Source of the DNA: an uncultured Lachnospiraceae bacterium
Lineage (GTDB): Bacteria; Bacillota; Clostridia; Lachnospirales; Lachnospiraceae
Direction of reading: 5' to 3'
DNA: 64,000 nt
Assembly: GCA_944383765.1 (NCBI GenBank)
Contig: CALWQT010000011.1
Coordinates: forward strand, 16,793 to 80,792
In this document: in pieces, positions 8,828-17,672 of the stretch
How the letters are laid out: each line of letters opens with the position of its first letter
How positions within the stretch are numbered: the stretch's first letter is position 1
Made by a program: the position numbers and the translations under genes
Notes under the pieces: generated by a model
What the model was told of the DNA's origin: nothing
What the model saw: only the letters and a program-made list of their open reading frames with translations
Database searches by the model: none

Positions 8828-9781
8828 CTATTTTAAATTTGATGCAGACTTCAAAACCATATCGAAAAACTTTTCATTATCCATGGCAAAAACCACTTCC
8901 ACATTGGCCGGTTTACCGGAACGGTGGGCATAATCACAAACAGTAGCCCCTGATAACGGACCTGACTGAAGAGGAATCTGCACATACATCATCTCACTCT
9001 TTGTAATCACAGAAGGATCAATGACTCCTGACACCGCACAGGCATCATGGACCGGAGCACCTCCCAGGTCAATCCATACACGGTTATGAAGGCCCATAAA
9101 TTCCTTCAGGAGTTTTGCCATCATATCTCCTGTTTGATTTCCTATATTCTCCAGTTTCTCCAGGAAATCCTCATGATAAAGCACACTGTAGGTAACGTCA
9201 TATCCATACATGGTAAGAGGAATCCCGCTTTCAAATACAATCTTGGTAGCTTCTGCATCCAGATACGTATTAAATTCCATAAAAGGTTCTGTCAGAATAA
9301 AGTGGCAGGTTCCTCCCATAATGGAAATCCGTTCAATTTTTTCATGAAGATCCGGAAATGCCCTTAAAAACAATCCCATATTGGTGAGCGGACCGGTACA
9401 GATGAAAGTTACTTTTTTCTCACTGTTCCGCACCACATCCGCCATCACCTCAATAGCCCGTTTTTCAGAAAGACGCAAAGGATTTTCCTTTGGGAAATCG
9501 AAGCCGTCCAGTCCTGTGGCCCCATGGCACCCATCCGTATCTTTTCTTGCATACTCTCTCACAATGGGTCTTTCCGCTCCGGCTGCCACCGGAACATGAT
9601 CCACTCCGCAATAATTTAAAATATTCAGAGTGTTTCTGTTTACTTTTTCCATCACCTTGTTGCCTGCCACATTGGTGATCGCTTTTACGTCCAGCTTCTC
9701 ACTTCCAAGGGCAAGCACCAGAGCCACCATATCGTCATGGCCCGGGTCACAGTCTATGATTACAGGAATCCGATCTTCCAT
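8828..9781 (-). CDS. Nucleoside hydrolase (inosine-uridine-preferring family)
   Basis: 317-residue enzyme that splits the N-glycosidic bond of nucleosides to a base and ribose. The calcium-binding signature IIDCDPGHDDMVAL opens the protein, and the second half carries HDACAVSGVIDP with the conserved His-Asp of the active site. The gene is the last of a minus-strand operon behind two permeases and an ATPase of a nucleoside ABC importer, with no gap to the upstream permease (9782). This supports nucleoside uptake and salvage as the operon's role. Preference for purine or pyrimidine nucleosides cannot be read from sequence. Confidence 0.94.
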   Translation of the reverse strand: MEDRIPVIIDCDPGHDDMVALVLALGSEKLDVKAITNVAGNKVMEKVNRNTLNILNYCGVDHVPVAAGAERPIVREYARKDTDGCHGATGLDGFDFPKENPLRLSEKRAIEVMADVVRNSEKKVTFICTGPLTNMGLFLRAFPDLHEKIERISIMGGTCHFILTEPFMEFNTYLDAEATKIVFESGIPLTMYGYDVTYSVLYHEDFLEKLENIGNQTGDMMAKLLKEFMGLHNRVWIDLGGAPVHDACAVSGVIDPSVITKSEMMYVQIPLQSGPLSGATVCDYAHRSGKPANVEVVFAMDNEKFFDMVLKSASNLK

Positions 9782-10732
9782 TTATGCTGCCTCTCCTCTC
9801 TCTGCTTCTGCAATGGCCTTTTTAATCTTGCTGTTCTTCTTATGCTGTTCATGGGCAGAATAGATAATGATTCCGGCGATAGAAACCACATAAGGAATCG
9901 CCATTACCATATCCACCGGGAAATTATTGATCTGAAGCACATTGGCAACTGCATTTGCGGTACCAAAAAGCAGAGATGCCAGCATGGCTCCAATAGGATT
10001 TCCACGGCCCATAGCATCAGCAGCCACACCGATAAATCCACGACCACCGGTCATATTAGTAATAAATACTGACATATTACCCATGGACATATACATTCCG
10101 CCTAAAGCTGAGAAGAAACCGGAAAATGCCAGGGCAATCAGTTTGATCTTAGCCGGATTTTCACCTACAGACTTTGCTGCACTGGAATTTTCACCTACAG
10201 CCCGGATCCGAAGTCCTAAAGGAGTACGGTACATCAGGTACCAGGTAAAAATAACTGATAAAAATGCTATATAGGTAAATCCATTATGACCGGAAATGAT
10301 CTGTCCCAGAATCGGAATATCTTTGATCACAGGAATATCCCAGTTTCCTACTGCAAGACTCTTTACCAGAGAGGAAGAACCTTTATCACCGGTAAACGCA
10401 TACAGGATCATAACCGTAGCTCCTCTGGTAAAGGTATTGATTGCCACACCGGTAAGGATCAGATTCGTATTCATCATAATATGGAAATATCCCATAAAAA
10501 TTCCCATCACAACACCCATGACCAGTCCGCAGAAAATAGCCAGCGGCAGGTTCTGGGTAAATGCGCTGACCAGCACACCGGTAAGCGCTGACATCAGCAT
10601 GGTACTGTCAATGGTAATATTGGTCACTCCGCCTTTTCTGGCGATCAAAGACGCCATGGCCGCGAAGATCAGCGGCGTAGATACGCGGATAATGGTATAG
10701 AAAAATTCAGCACTGAGAAAACTGCTTAACAT
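9782..10732 (-). CDS. Nucleoside ABC transporter permease (NupQ/BmpC type)
   Basis: 316-residue membrane protein of the BPD_transp_2 family, with about nine hydrophobic segments. Characteristic stretches are TPLIFAAMASLIARKGGVTNI, GLRIRAVGENSSAAKSVGENP and FSGFFSALGGMYMS. It is the shorter permease of the BmpA-type nucleoside/riboflavin importer family. It sits 3 bases after the longer permease and directly before the nucleoside hydrolase, in the same order as other nupOPQ-like operons. Confidence 0.92.
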   Translation of the reverse strand: MLSSFLSAEFFYTIIRVSTPLIFAAMASLIARKGGVTNITIDSTMLMSALTGVLVSAFTQNLPLAIFCGLVMGVVMGIFMGYFHIMMNTNLILTGVAINTFTRGATVMILYAFTGDKGSSSLVKSLAVGNWDIPVIKDIPILGQIISGHNGFTYIAFLSVIFTWYLMYRTPLGLRIRAVGENSSAAKSVGENPAKIKLIALAFSGFFSALGGMYMSMGNMSVFITNMTGGRGFIGVAADAMGRGNPIGAMLASLLFGTANAVANVLQINNFPVDMVMAIPYVVSIAGIIIYSAHEQHKKNSKIKKAIAEAERGEAA

Positions 10733-10735
10733 ATC

Positions 10736-11806
10736 TTACGCCTCCTTCTTTTCTTCTGTAGAATATTTTACACGAAGTTTCTGCTGAGTACCTGCCATGA
10801 ATGCTTTGGCACCAATAAACAGGATCATGATTGCCTGAATGACCAGCACGATCTCACTTGCCACATCAGAAGTACGGTTCATAATATCTGCACCGGTTCT
10901 TACATATCCTAAGAATAAAGCGGACAACAGGATGTACTGAGGTTTGTAATATGCCAGTGTTGCCACCATGATACCGTCCCATCCCATATTGGTAAGAGAG
11001 AACCACGCAAAACGGGGATTGTGTCCAAACATTTCCACGCCTCCGCCCAGTCCGCTGATGGCACCTCCGATAAACTGAGCCAGCAGACACATACCGAGAA
11101 CGTTAATTCCTATATATTTCGCATAGTTGGCATTGATTCCGATCAGCCGGATACGGTATCCCCATTTAGTCTTATATAAGAAAAACCAGGTCAGAAATAC
11201 CATGACCAGAGCCACGATCAGACTGCCGTTAATCTTTGTTTTCTCCACCAGGGTGGGGAAAAAGGTGTCTTCCGGAAGAAGGTAAGAACCGGAAGAAGAT
11301 GAATTGATATCCATCAGATAATTACTGAATATGTAATTGCCTACATAGAAAATCACATAGTTAAACAGCAAAGATACTACGAAATCGTCTGCGCCGTATT
11401 TCACGTTTACAATAATCGGAAGCAGCGCCAGAAGTCCGCAGACAATAATGACTGCTACCAGGGAAGTAACCGTAAGAGCCTTTCCGCTGACTAAAGTAAA
11501 TTTTAACGCCATCAGGGCGCCGAACAGACCGCCGAAATAGTAGCAGCCTTCTCCGGAAAGTGTTCTCTTTCCGGTTGCCCAAAGCACACATACTCCAAGG
11601 CCCACAAAAATAAGGGGTACTGTATTTTCCACCAGATTTCCGATACGGCGGATATTACTAAACGGTCCCAGCAGGAAAGAATGCAGAGCTTCCAGTGGTT
11701 CATCACTGATACATACGATAATGATCAGGGCTACCACCATAGCAATCAGGATTGCCAGGAATGTTTTAATGAAGGAAAATATCAAATCCAGCTTTTTATT
11801 ACTCAT
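10736..11806 (-). CDS. Nucleoside ABC transporter permease (NupP/BmpB type)
   Basis: 356-residue permease. An N-terminal hydrophobic segment (about 15-33) and a family-typical LVENTVPLIFVGLGVCVLWATG are followed by a core with GYRIRLIGINANYAKYIGIN and GGAISGLGGGVEMFG. It pairs with the 316-residue permease to form the membrane channel of a BmpA-type importer. The start overlaps the end of the ATPase gene by 8 bases, indicating translational coupling. Confidence 0.92.
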   Translation of the reverse strand: MSNKKLDLIFSFIKTFLAILIAMVVALIIIVCISDEPLEALHSFLLGPFSNIRRIGNLVENTVPLIFVGLGVCVLWATGKRTLSGEGCYYFGGLFGALMALKFTLVSGKALTVTSLVAVIIVCGLLALLPIIVNVKYGADDFVVSLLFNYVIFYVGNYIFSNYLMDINSSSSGSYLLPEDTFFPTLVEKTKINGSLIVALVMVFLTWFFLYKTKWGYRIRLIGINANYAKYIGINVLGMCLLAQFIGGAISGLGGGVEMFGHNPRFAWFSLTNMGWDGIMVATLAYYKPQYILLSALFLGYVRTGADIMNRTSDVASEIVLVIQAIMILFIGAKAFMAGTQQKLRVKYSTEEKKEA

Positions 11807-13370
11807 GAAATGCCTCCTTAATCTCCTCAGGTGTCTGTTTCTTAATACCCAGCATATACTCGCCCAGCTGTTCCTCCGTTACCCCGTCCAGGCTCCTGAA
11901 GAATGCTACGATCTCGCCTTCATACATAACAAACAGAGAATCGCTCAGTTCCCTGATTTCCGCCAGGTCAGCAGAATTGACCAGAATTGCCGTTCCTGCA
12001 TCTCTAAGTTCAAAAATCTTCTGATGGATAAATTTTGTAGCTCCGATATCAATACCTCTGGACGGCTGGTCAATAATGATCAGCTCCCTGGGCATGGAAA
12101 GTTCTCTCGCCACTACTACTTTCTGGATATTTCCACCGGAAAGCATATTTACCAGCTGTTTTTCATTATCACATTTAATGGTAAACTCTTTGATCAGTTC
12201 CTTTGCCGTTTTCACAAAGTTCTTTTCTTTCAGCACTCCTGCTTTGGAAAACTCTTCATAATCCATACGGTTTGCCAGCAGATTCTCCTGAATCGTTGCT
12301 CCTGAAGCCACACCGAATAACAGACGGTCCTGGGGAATATAGGCTGTTTTTGCTTTTTCCCTGATATCATAAATGCTCATCTTGGAAACATCATTTCCAT
12401 TGATAGCCACTTTTCCTCTCTGAATCTTTCTTAATCCTGACAGACATTCCAGAAGTTCTCTCTGTCCGTTACCTTCTACTCCGGCAATACCGATAATCTC
12501 TCCCTTTCTTACAGAAAAGTTCACATCGTCAAGCTTCAGTTTTCCTTCTCCGTAACCGTAGGATAAATGCTCTACTTTCAATACGGTTTTTCCAGGAGAA
12601 GCCGGCTTTTTATCCAGATTCATCTTTACTTCATGGCCTACCATCAATCTGGAAATATCCCCTTCCGAAATATCCTTTACCTGATATACGCCCATGCTCC
12701 GTCCGTTCTTCAGGATCGTAATCCGGTCACAGATCTGCTTGATCTCTCTGATTTTATGGGAAATAAAGATAACCGTATGTCCATGTTCCTTCAGAATCAG
12801 CAGCTGACGAAACAGTTCTTCCGTCTCCTGAGGAGTCAGAACCGCTGTAGGCTCGTCCAGAATCAGAATTTTTGCTCCTCTGTAAAGAGCCTTCAAAATT
12901 TCTACCCTTTGTTTGATTCCCACTGCCAGGTCAGCAATTCTTGCATTGGGATCAATGGGCAGATTATACATCTCTGAGATTTTTTTTGTTTCCTCAATTG
13001 CTTTATTATGGTCAATAAAAATTCCTTTTCTGGGTTCTTCCCTCAGCACCATATTTTCAGCCACAGTCAGTGACGGAACCAGCATAAATTCCTGGTGTAC
13101 CATACCAATCTTTAATGCGATCGCCTCCGCAGGACTATTAATGGAAACTTCTTTGCCTTCAAACAGGATCTGGCCCTTATCCATTTTTTCAAGTCCGAAA
13201 AGCATTTTCATCAAAGTTGATTTTCCGGCTCCGTTTTCTCCCATCACTGCATGGATTTCCCCATAATTTACGCTGAAATCCACATCTTTGTTGGCCACCA
13301 CACCGTTGGAATAAATCTTCGTGATTCCCTTCATTTCAATTGCGGGAACGCTGTGTTCAGCTGTACTCAT
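11799..13370 (-). CDS. Nucleoside ABC transporter ATP-binding protein (NupO type, duplicated ATPase)
   Basis: 523-residue protein with two ABC ATPase domains in tandem, as in sugar and nucleoside importers. The N-terminal domain has Walker A GENGAGKST and the C-terminal domain a degenerate GVEGNGQRE with LSGGNIQKVVVAREL. The Walker B region ILILDEPTAVLTP is in the first half. It is the first gene of the operon that continues into both permeases and the nucleoside hydrolase. Its promoter (13438-13505) is a copy of the one in front of the substrate-binding protein gene. Confidence 0.94.
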   Translation of the reverse strand: MSTAEHSVPAIEMKGITKIYSNGVVANKDVDFSVNYGEIHAVMGENGAGKSTLMKMLFGLEKMDKGQILFEGKEVSINSPAEAIALKIGMVHQEFMLVPSLTVAENMVLREEPRKGIFIDHNKAIEETKKISEMYNLPIDPNARIADLAVGIKQRVEILKALYRGAKILILDEPTAVLTPQETEELFRQLLILKEHGHTVIFISHKIREIKQICDRITILKNGRSMGVYQVKDISEGDISRLMVGHEVKMNLDKKPASPGKTVLKVEHLSYGYGEGKLKLDDVNFSVRKGEIIGIAGVEGNGQRELLECLSGLRKIQRGKVAINGNDVSKMSIYDIREKAKTAYIPQDRLLFGVASGATIQENLLANRMDYEEFSKAGVLKEKNFVKTAKELIKEFTIKCDNEKQLVNMLSGGNIQKVVVARELSMPRELIIIDQPSRGIDIGATKFIHQKIFELRDAGTAILVNSADLAEIRELSDSLFVMYEGEIVAFFRSLDGVTEEQLGEYMLGIKKQTPEEIKEAFHE

Positions 13371-13437
13371 TTAAAATCCCACCTTCTTTCTCATGTATCT
13401 CATATCATTGGAACTGTTTCAATATCTTTTCAATTTT

Positions 13438-13505
13438 AGTATAACAATCTTAGTTAATATAGTAAAATACCTGTTTTTTATCTTTTTGATAAAAAATCAC
13501 TTATC
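13438..13505 (-). promoter_or_regulatory. Promoter and three-half-site operator of the nucleoside importer operon
   Basis: On the minus strand: TTTACT (13461-13466), 17-base spacer, TATACT (13438-13443). Upstream lie TTATC (13478), GATAA (13488) and TTATC (13501), spaced by 5 and 8 bases. Spacing and the 16-mer around the -35 box match the copy at 14867-14934 exactly. Confidence 0.8.
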
Positions 13506-13616
13506 ATATGTTTTCTGATTTATGCTTTTTTCTATATCTTTCGATTTCTCTTTTTATTCCTTTCAGCATTATTGATAATTTGCTGTTTCGCTTTTTTGTT
13601 TTCTATACTTTATCTA

Positions 13617-13655
13617 CAAAAAAGAGGTCAGGCTATCCAGTCCGACCTCTCTGTT
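13617..13655 (-). terminator. Terminator of the nucleoside-binding protein gene
   Basis: AGAGGTC and GACCTCT arms (13624-13651) with a partly paired centre. On the minus strand the hairpin is followed by TTTTTTG. It ends the transcript of the binding-protein gene and separates it from the ATPase operon. Confidence 0.82.
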
Positions 13656-13662
13656 TGTCTAT

Positions 13663-14811
13663 TTACTGTACTGTATTGATCTTTGCTTCGATATCTTCTG
13701 CGCTCATACCGATAGCTGTAGAAACTTCGATCTCGCCAGAAGCAATCTTCTGCTCATACTCAGATACTACATTTCTTACATCTTCCGGAACTGTCTGCTC
13801 GTAGTACTCGTTCTTCACCAGTCCTGCGCCATCTTCTGCCACGCCTACAGTTTCCTGAGTTCCGAATGGAAGAGTTCCTTCCTGATACTTGTTAAATGCA
13901 TTCAGAACTGCGTTATCAACTTTCTTCATAACAGATGCAAGGATTCTCTTCTGGATCGTCTCATCACTGGACGCATATTTGGTTGCTACGTCCTGGTCAT
14001 TTCCGATCGCCCATACTTCTCTGTCTCTTGCTGCCTCATATACGCCTGCGCCTGCATTTCCACAAGCCGGGAATACTACGTCAGCGCCATCAGAAATCTG
14101 TGCCAGAGCCAGCTCTTTTGCCAAAGTTGCATCATTATAATCGTTTGTCCAAGCTACTGCAACTTTAATATCAGGATTTACTGCCTGAGCGCCTTCCATA
14201 TAACCAATCAGGAAATCATAGATGGTAGGAATCTTGGTAGCGCCTACAAATCCGATATAATTGCTTTCTGTCATGCTTGCTGCCACAACGCCTGCCATAT
14301 AACCTGCTTCATTCTGATGGAAATCCATGGAATATACATTCGGCATGTCCACAGTATCAAAATCAAGAGCAACGTCATAGCAGATGAAAGGAATTTCCGG
14401 ATATTCCGGAGCTACTGTCTGAATGGTATCCTTCATCAGAGATCCTCCGGTGATTACCATATCATAACCTTCCTCACACAGGTCCATCATCGCTGCTTCC
14501 CACTTTGCAGAATCGGTTACACCAGTACCCAGTTCCACGATCTTCAGTTCTGCACCGGTATCTGCTGCAATCTGCTCGGCTGCACGGCATGCCAGATCAT
14601 GGGTTCCACCGTCTCCTCTTACATTAGGAAGCACGATAACCAGATCTTCTATGGTTTTCACCTCAGCAGCTGTTTCCTCAGCCTCTGCTGCTTCTGTTTC
14701 TGTTCCTGCCGCCTCTGTTCCTGTTGCTGTAGTCTCTTCTTTGGAACCGCCACAGGCTGCCAGTGAAACTACCATACTTGCTCCGAGCAATAATGCCAGA
14801 CTTTTTTTCAT
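13663..14811 (-). CDS. BMP-family nucleoside-binding lipoprotein (NupN/BmpA type)
   Basis: 382-residue extracellular substrate-binding lipoprotein. The signal peptide is at residues 1-20, with lipobox SLAACGGS and Cys20 as the lipid anchor. A Thr/Glu/Ala-rich linker (25-50) is followed by the BMP domain (EDLVIVLPNVRGDGGTHDLACRAA, GYMAGVVAASMTES, ADVVFPACGNAGAGVYEA). It delivers nucleosides to the permeases encoded downstream. It is transcribed separately from the ATPase-permease operon but from a near-identical promoter/operator, which would allow co-regulation with a higher dose of binding protein. Confidence 0.94.
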   Translation of the reverse strand: MKKSLALLLGASMVVSLAACGGSKEETTATGTEAAGTETEAAEAEETAAEVKTIEDLVIVLPNVRGDGGTHDLACRAAEQIAADTGAELKIVELGTGVTDSAKWEAAMMDLCEEGYDMVITGGSLMKDTIQTVAPEYPEIPFICYDVALDFDTVDMPNVYSMDFHQNEAGYMAGVVAASMTESNYIGFVGATKIPTIYDFLIGYMEGAQAVNPDIKVAVAWTNDYNDATLAKELALAQISDGADVVFPACGNAGAGVYEAARDREVWAIGNDQDVATKYASSDETIQKRILASVMKKVDNAVLNAFNKYQEGTLPFGTQETVGVAEDGAGLVKNEYYEQTVPEDVRNVVSEYEQKIASGEIEVSTAIGMSAEDIEAKINTVQ

Positions 14812-14866
14812 AATCTCTTATTCTCCCTTCTGAAAAATATGAAAAACACTGTAATATGTCACTGTC

Positions 14867-14934
14867 ATTATAGCAAGTTTGACTAATATAGTAAAATACT
14901 AGTTTATTATCTTTTTGATAAGTATTCTATTATC
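14867..14934 (-). promoter_or_regulatory. Promoter and three-half-site operator of the nucleoside-binding protein gene
   Basis: Minus-strand TTTACT (14890-14895), 17-base spacer, TATAAT (14867-14872). Half-sites TTATC (14907), GATAA (14917) and TTATC (14930) have the same 5- and 8-base spacings and the same distance to the -10 box as in the copy at 13438-13505. The palindrome sits at about -55, suiting an activator. Confidence 0.8.
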
Positions 14935-15841
14935 ATGTCTTTTTTGTTTTGTCTATTTTTTCTAAAACCATACCTTTAAACTTGGGAATACCGGAAACAG
15001 AAATTGCATTCGTAGGGCAGACAGCTCTGCAATCTCCGCAGCGGATACACTCAACGCTGTTTGGCTTCTTCCATACTTCAATATCCATGCCGCAGGCTGT
15101 ATGGCATGCTCCACAATGAATACACGCTTCCTGATCCACTTTCATTCTATAATATGCAATGGGATTAAACCAGCCATATATAGCACCAAGAGGGCACAGA
15201 TATTTGCAAAAAGGCCGGTAATATCTCACAGACAATACCAGAATCAGGATCAGCAAAAACATCTTCCATGAAAACAGCCAGCCAATTGCGGCCCTGAGAC
15301 CTGGATTGACCGTAATCAGAGGAATCCCTCCAAGCAGGGTTCCACTGGGACATATGTATTTGCAGAACCAAGGATCTCCTGTTCCTGTGACCGTCACTGC
15401 CACTGTCATGGGAAGAATGATCACAAATAACCCAAGCACCAGGTATTTGAAATAAATCAGCTTCCGGTGGCCTGGCAGATTTTTTTTCTTTCTGCCCACA
15501 GGAATTTTATGAAGCAGGTCCTGAACCAGCCCAAAGGGACAGAGCCAGCCGCAGATAAAACGCCCCAATAATGTTCCAAACAGAATCAGAAATCCAAATA
15601 CATAACAGGAAATCTTAAATTTCCCACTGTCCAGAACCGCCTGCAGCGCCCCTATGGGACAGGCTCCCAATGCCCCTGGACAGGAATAACAGTTCAATCC
15701 AGGCACACACAGAGCCTTCGTTTTTCCCCGATATATTTTTCCTTCCAAAAAACCCACAGCATATCCATTGGTCAGTGCAAACCAGGCCGCCTGAAACCAA
15801 TGGCGATAACTATGTCTCTTATTCTCTCTACCCAATTCCAA
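14933..15841 (-). CDS. Membrane-bound 4Fe-4S ferredoxin-like protein (NapH/NosR-type)
   Basis: 302 residues with about five membrane segments. It carries polyferredoxin membrane motifs [18 protein letters not shown] and [16 protein letters not shown], and a C-terminal pair of [4Fe-4S] motifs [14 protein letters not shown] and [13 protein letters not shown] (about 245-285). Such proteins move electrons across or along the membrane. The most 5' in-frame start is a TTG overlapping the preceding small CXXC gene by 14 bases. It is the third gene of a TlpA / CXXC / ferredoxin cassette; the electron acceptor is unknown. Confidence 0.88.
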   Translation of the reverse strand: MELGRENKRHSYRHWFQAAWFALTNGYAVGFLEGKIYRGKTKALCVPGLNCYSCPGALGACPIGALQAVLDSGKFKISCYVFGFLILFGTLLGRFICGWLCPFGLVQDLLHKIPVGRKKKNLPGHRKLIYFKYLVLGLFVIILPMTVAVTVTGTGDPWFCKYICPSGTLLGGIPLITVNPGLRAAIGWLFSWKMFLLILILVLSVRYYRPFCKYLCPLGAIYGWFNPIAYYRMKVDQEACIHCGACHTACGMDIEVWKKPNSVECIRCGDCRAVCPTNAISVSGIPKFKGMVLEKIDKTKKT

Positions 15842-15983
15842 TACACTCCATACAAATATTTGCCGCTTTCGTCAATACTGTCCGCACCTCTCCTCTGGCT
15901 GTACCTGCGGCCAGAAGACAGACTGCAGCCCCGACTAACAGCAGCCTGACTGCTGCCCTCGCTTTTTTTCCTGTTTTTTCCAT
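15828..15983 (-). CDS. CD1871A-family CXXC motif protein
   Basis: 51-residue small protein. A basic N-terminus is followed by one hydrophobic segment (about 11-29) and a C-terminal CMEC motif four residues before the end (CMECIGIG). It is consistent with the Clostridioides difficile CD1871A family, which occurs beside TlpA-like and membrane-ferredoxin genes. The ATG at 15983 is chosen because GGGAG precedes it; the TlpA stop is one base upstream, so the two are coupled. It may shuttle disulfide electrons between TlpA and the ferredoxin (inference). Confidence 0.8.
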   Translation of the reverse strand: MEKTGKKARAAVRLLLVGAAVCLLAAGTARGEVRTVLTKAANICMECIGIG

Positions 15984-15984
15984 C

Positions 15985-16554
15985 CTATTCTCCCTGCTGT
16001 ACTTCCGCCAGCTTTTCATCGATCACTTCTATCCAGCCATCTTTATCATTCGCACCCATAATAGCAAGTCCCAGCTGTCTCCCGTTTTGGTCCACAAAAA
16101 TAGTAGTCGGCACAGCCGTTACCCGGGGCATAAGGTCCGTAAAAATTTCCCCGGTAGGAAGGATATGGAGATAATCTGCACCTGTTTCCTGAATATCTGC
16201 CTGGGCTTCCTGTACAACGTCATTCAGCACATTTCCGTCCAGATCCACAGCATCCGAACAGATTCCCACGATCTGAAATCCCTTATCCTCATATTCCTCT
16301 GCGATCTCACCAAGCTCCGGCATTTCTTCCAGACACGGACCACAGAAAGTTCCCCATATATTGATCATTGTCACATCATAATCCGCAAAAATATCCTGCG
16401 TAACTTCATTTCCTTCCAGGTCCTGAGCCGTAAACGATTCAAACACAGTTACCTGATTTGAAGATTTCTCCTCCTGTTCCTGCCCGCAGCCTGTTCCCAT
16501 CATCAAAACTCCAGCCATACCTGCTGCAATCCATATTTTAGTTATTTTTTTCAT
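15985..16554 (-). CDS. TlpA-family thiol-disulfide oxidoreductase lipoprotein
   Basis: 189 residues. The signal peptide ends in MMGTGCGQ (lipobox, Cys23), so the protein should be anchored outside the membrane. The thioredoxin fold has the active site [15 protein letters not shown], a CGPC motif as in ResA/TlpA, and the cis-Pro region [14 protein letters not shown]. It probably reduces or oxidises extracytoplasmic thiols. Its start overlaps the exonuclease gene by 17 bases, and it leads the cassette with the CXXC protein and the membrane ferredoxin. Confidence 0.9.
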   Translation of the reverse strand: MKKITKIWIAAGMAGVLMMGTGCGQEQEEKSSNQVTVFESFTAQDLEGNEVTQDIFADYDVTMINIWGTFCGPCLEEMPELGEIAEEYEDKGFQIVGICSDAVDLDGNVLNDVVQEAQADIQETGADYLHILPTGEIFTDLMPRVTAVPTTIFVDQNGRQLGLAIMGANDKDGWIEVIDEKLAEVQQGE

Positions 16555-17542
16555 TCATTTCTCCCTTTCTTTTCTTTTTTTCCAGTCTTCTCTGCCGGTT
16601 TTTTTCACTTCTTTTCTTTCTGGATTCTTCTTTCTTTGCACTGATTTCCTCTGCGCCCGCCTCATCTACCGGTTTTACGGTTTTCACAGCAAAAACCTGT
16701 CCGTTTTCTGTCTTTTTCATGCGGATCTTTCCCTTATACAGTCCATGTTCCTGACAACTGGCAAGGCAAAGATATGCCCGCTGGCCAGAAGGAAACCATC
16801 GTATTTTTTTCCTCATGGTCTTCCGGCATTCACAGCATACCATATCGGCTACTTTCCTGTCAGCAATGGCTTCTTCTTTCGTATCAAAAGCCCTGGAAAC
16901 ATATTTATCATATCTGGGGAATTTTAAAAAAATCTCTTCCTTCCTATTATGAGGCAGGCGGTAATAATCAATGGAAAAATAAGGTCCTGCTTTTTGCCAG
17001 TCCAGACATTTCATCACCTTTGCTGTATAACAGGCATCATCAAATGCCTGGTGAAACGGCCTATCTTCCTGTATTTCCAGTTCCTTTACCGCTGTATCCA
17101 GGGAAACCCTTTCCTTTCCCTGTTCTCTGCACAAGGCATATAACTTCTGGATATCGTAATACAGAAGAGGAAATGAAAAAGGAGATTCCATTCCATAAAA
17201 AGCCATATTTCTCTGAAGCTCTGTCAGGTCCATGGAACCCCAGGTACAAAAAACTGCCTGTTCTCCGCACCAGGATTCAAACGCTCTCACCGCTTCCGGA
17301 AATAGAATACCTTTTTCCATCAGTTCTTCCATACTCCTGTGTACCACTTCTGAAATCTTAAAGTGAAGTTCCCTGTACACCTGAGGCTTGATCAGACAGC
17401 GAAAATCCGAAACCTTTTCCATCTGTTCATTTAATTTTACAGCCCCGATTTCGATCACTTCAAAGGGCATAGCTCCCACAGAAGTATCTTTCCCATAAGG
17501 GCTTTGATTCCATTCCAAATCAAATACAATATATTCTTTCAT
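16538..17542 (-). CDS. 3'-5' exonuclease of the DnaQ/KapD type
   Basis: 334 residues. The DEDD exonuclease core opens with YIVFDLEWNQ (Exo I Asp-Glu), then WGSMDLTELQRN (Exo II) and HQAFDDACYTAKV (Exo III His/Asp). The C-terminal third has a zinc-ribbon-like cluster (CCECRKT ... CLASCQEHG) and a very basic tail (residues after about 285). ATG 17542 is preferred to an upstream start at 17608 because a consensus promoter lies between them. The target nucleic acid is unknown; KapD-like proteins are poorly characterised. Confidence 0.85.
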   Translation of the reverse strand: MKEYIVFDLEWNQSPYGKDTSVGAMPFEVIEIGAVKLNEQMEKVSDFRCLIKPQVYRELHFKISEVVHRSMEELMEKGILFPEAVRAFESWCGEQAVFCTWGSMDLTELQRNMAFYGMESPFSFPLLYYDIQKLYALCREQGKERVSLDTAVKELEIQEDRPFHQAFDDACYTAKVMKCLDWQKAGPYFSIDYYRLPHNRKEEIFLKFPRYDKYVSRAFDTKEEAIADRKVADMVCCECRKTMRKKIRWFPSGQRAYLCLASCQEHGLYKGKIRMKKTENGQVFAVKTVKPVDEAGAEEISAKKEESRKKRSEKNRQRRLEKKKRKGEMNEKNN

Positions 17543-17551
17543 AATGGTTGC

Positions 17552-17580
17552 ATTATATAACAGATCAGATTGAAAAACAA
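17552..17580 (-). promoter_or_regulatory. Promoter of the exonuclease gene, almost no leader
   Basis: Minus-strand TTGTTT (17575-17580), 17-base spacer, TATAAT (17552-17557). Only 9 bases separate the -10 box from the ATG, so the transcript should begin within 1-3 bases of the start codon. Confidence 0.75.
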
Positions 17581-17672
17581 GGTCACTCTTTTTACGATAT
17601 TTTCCCATTGACGAATGTATCTTCTTATCAGAAAATAGGAATATCCAAATATACGATTAAAGGAGATCCTAT

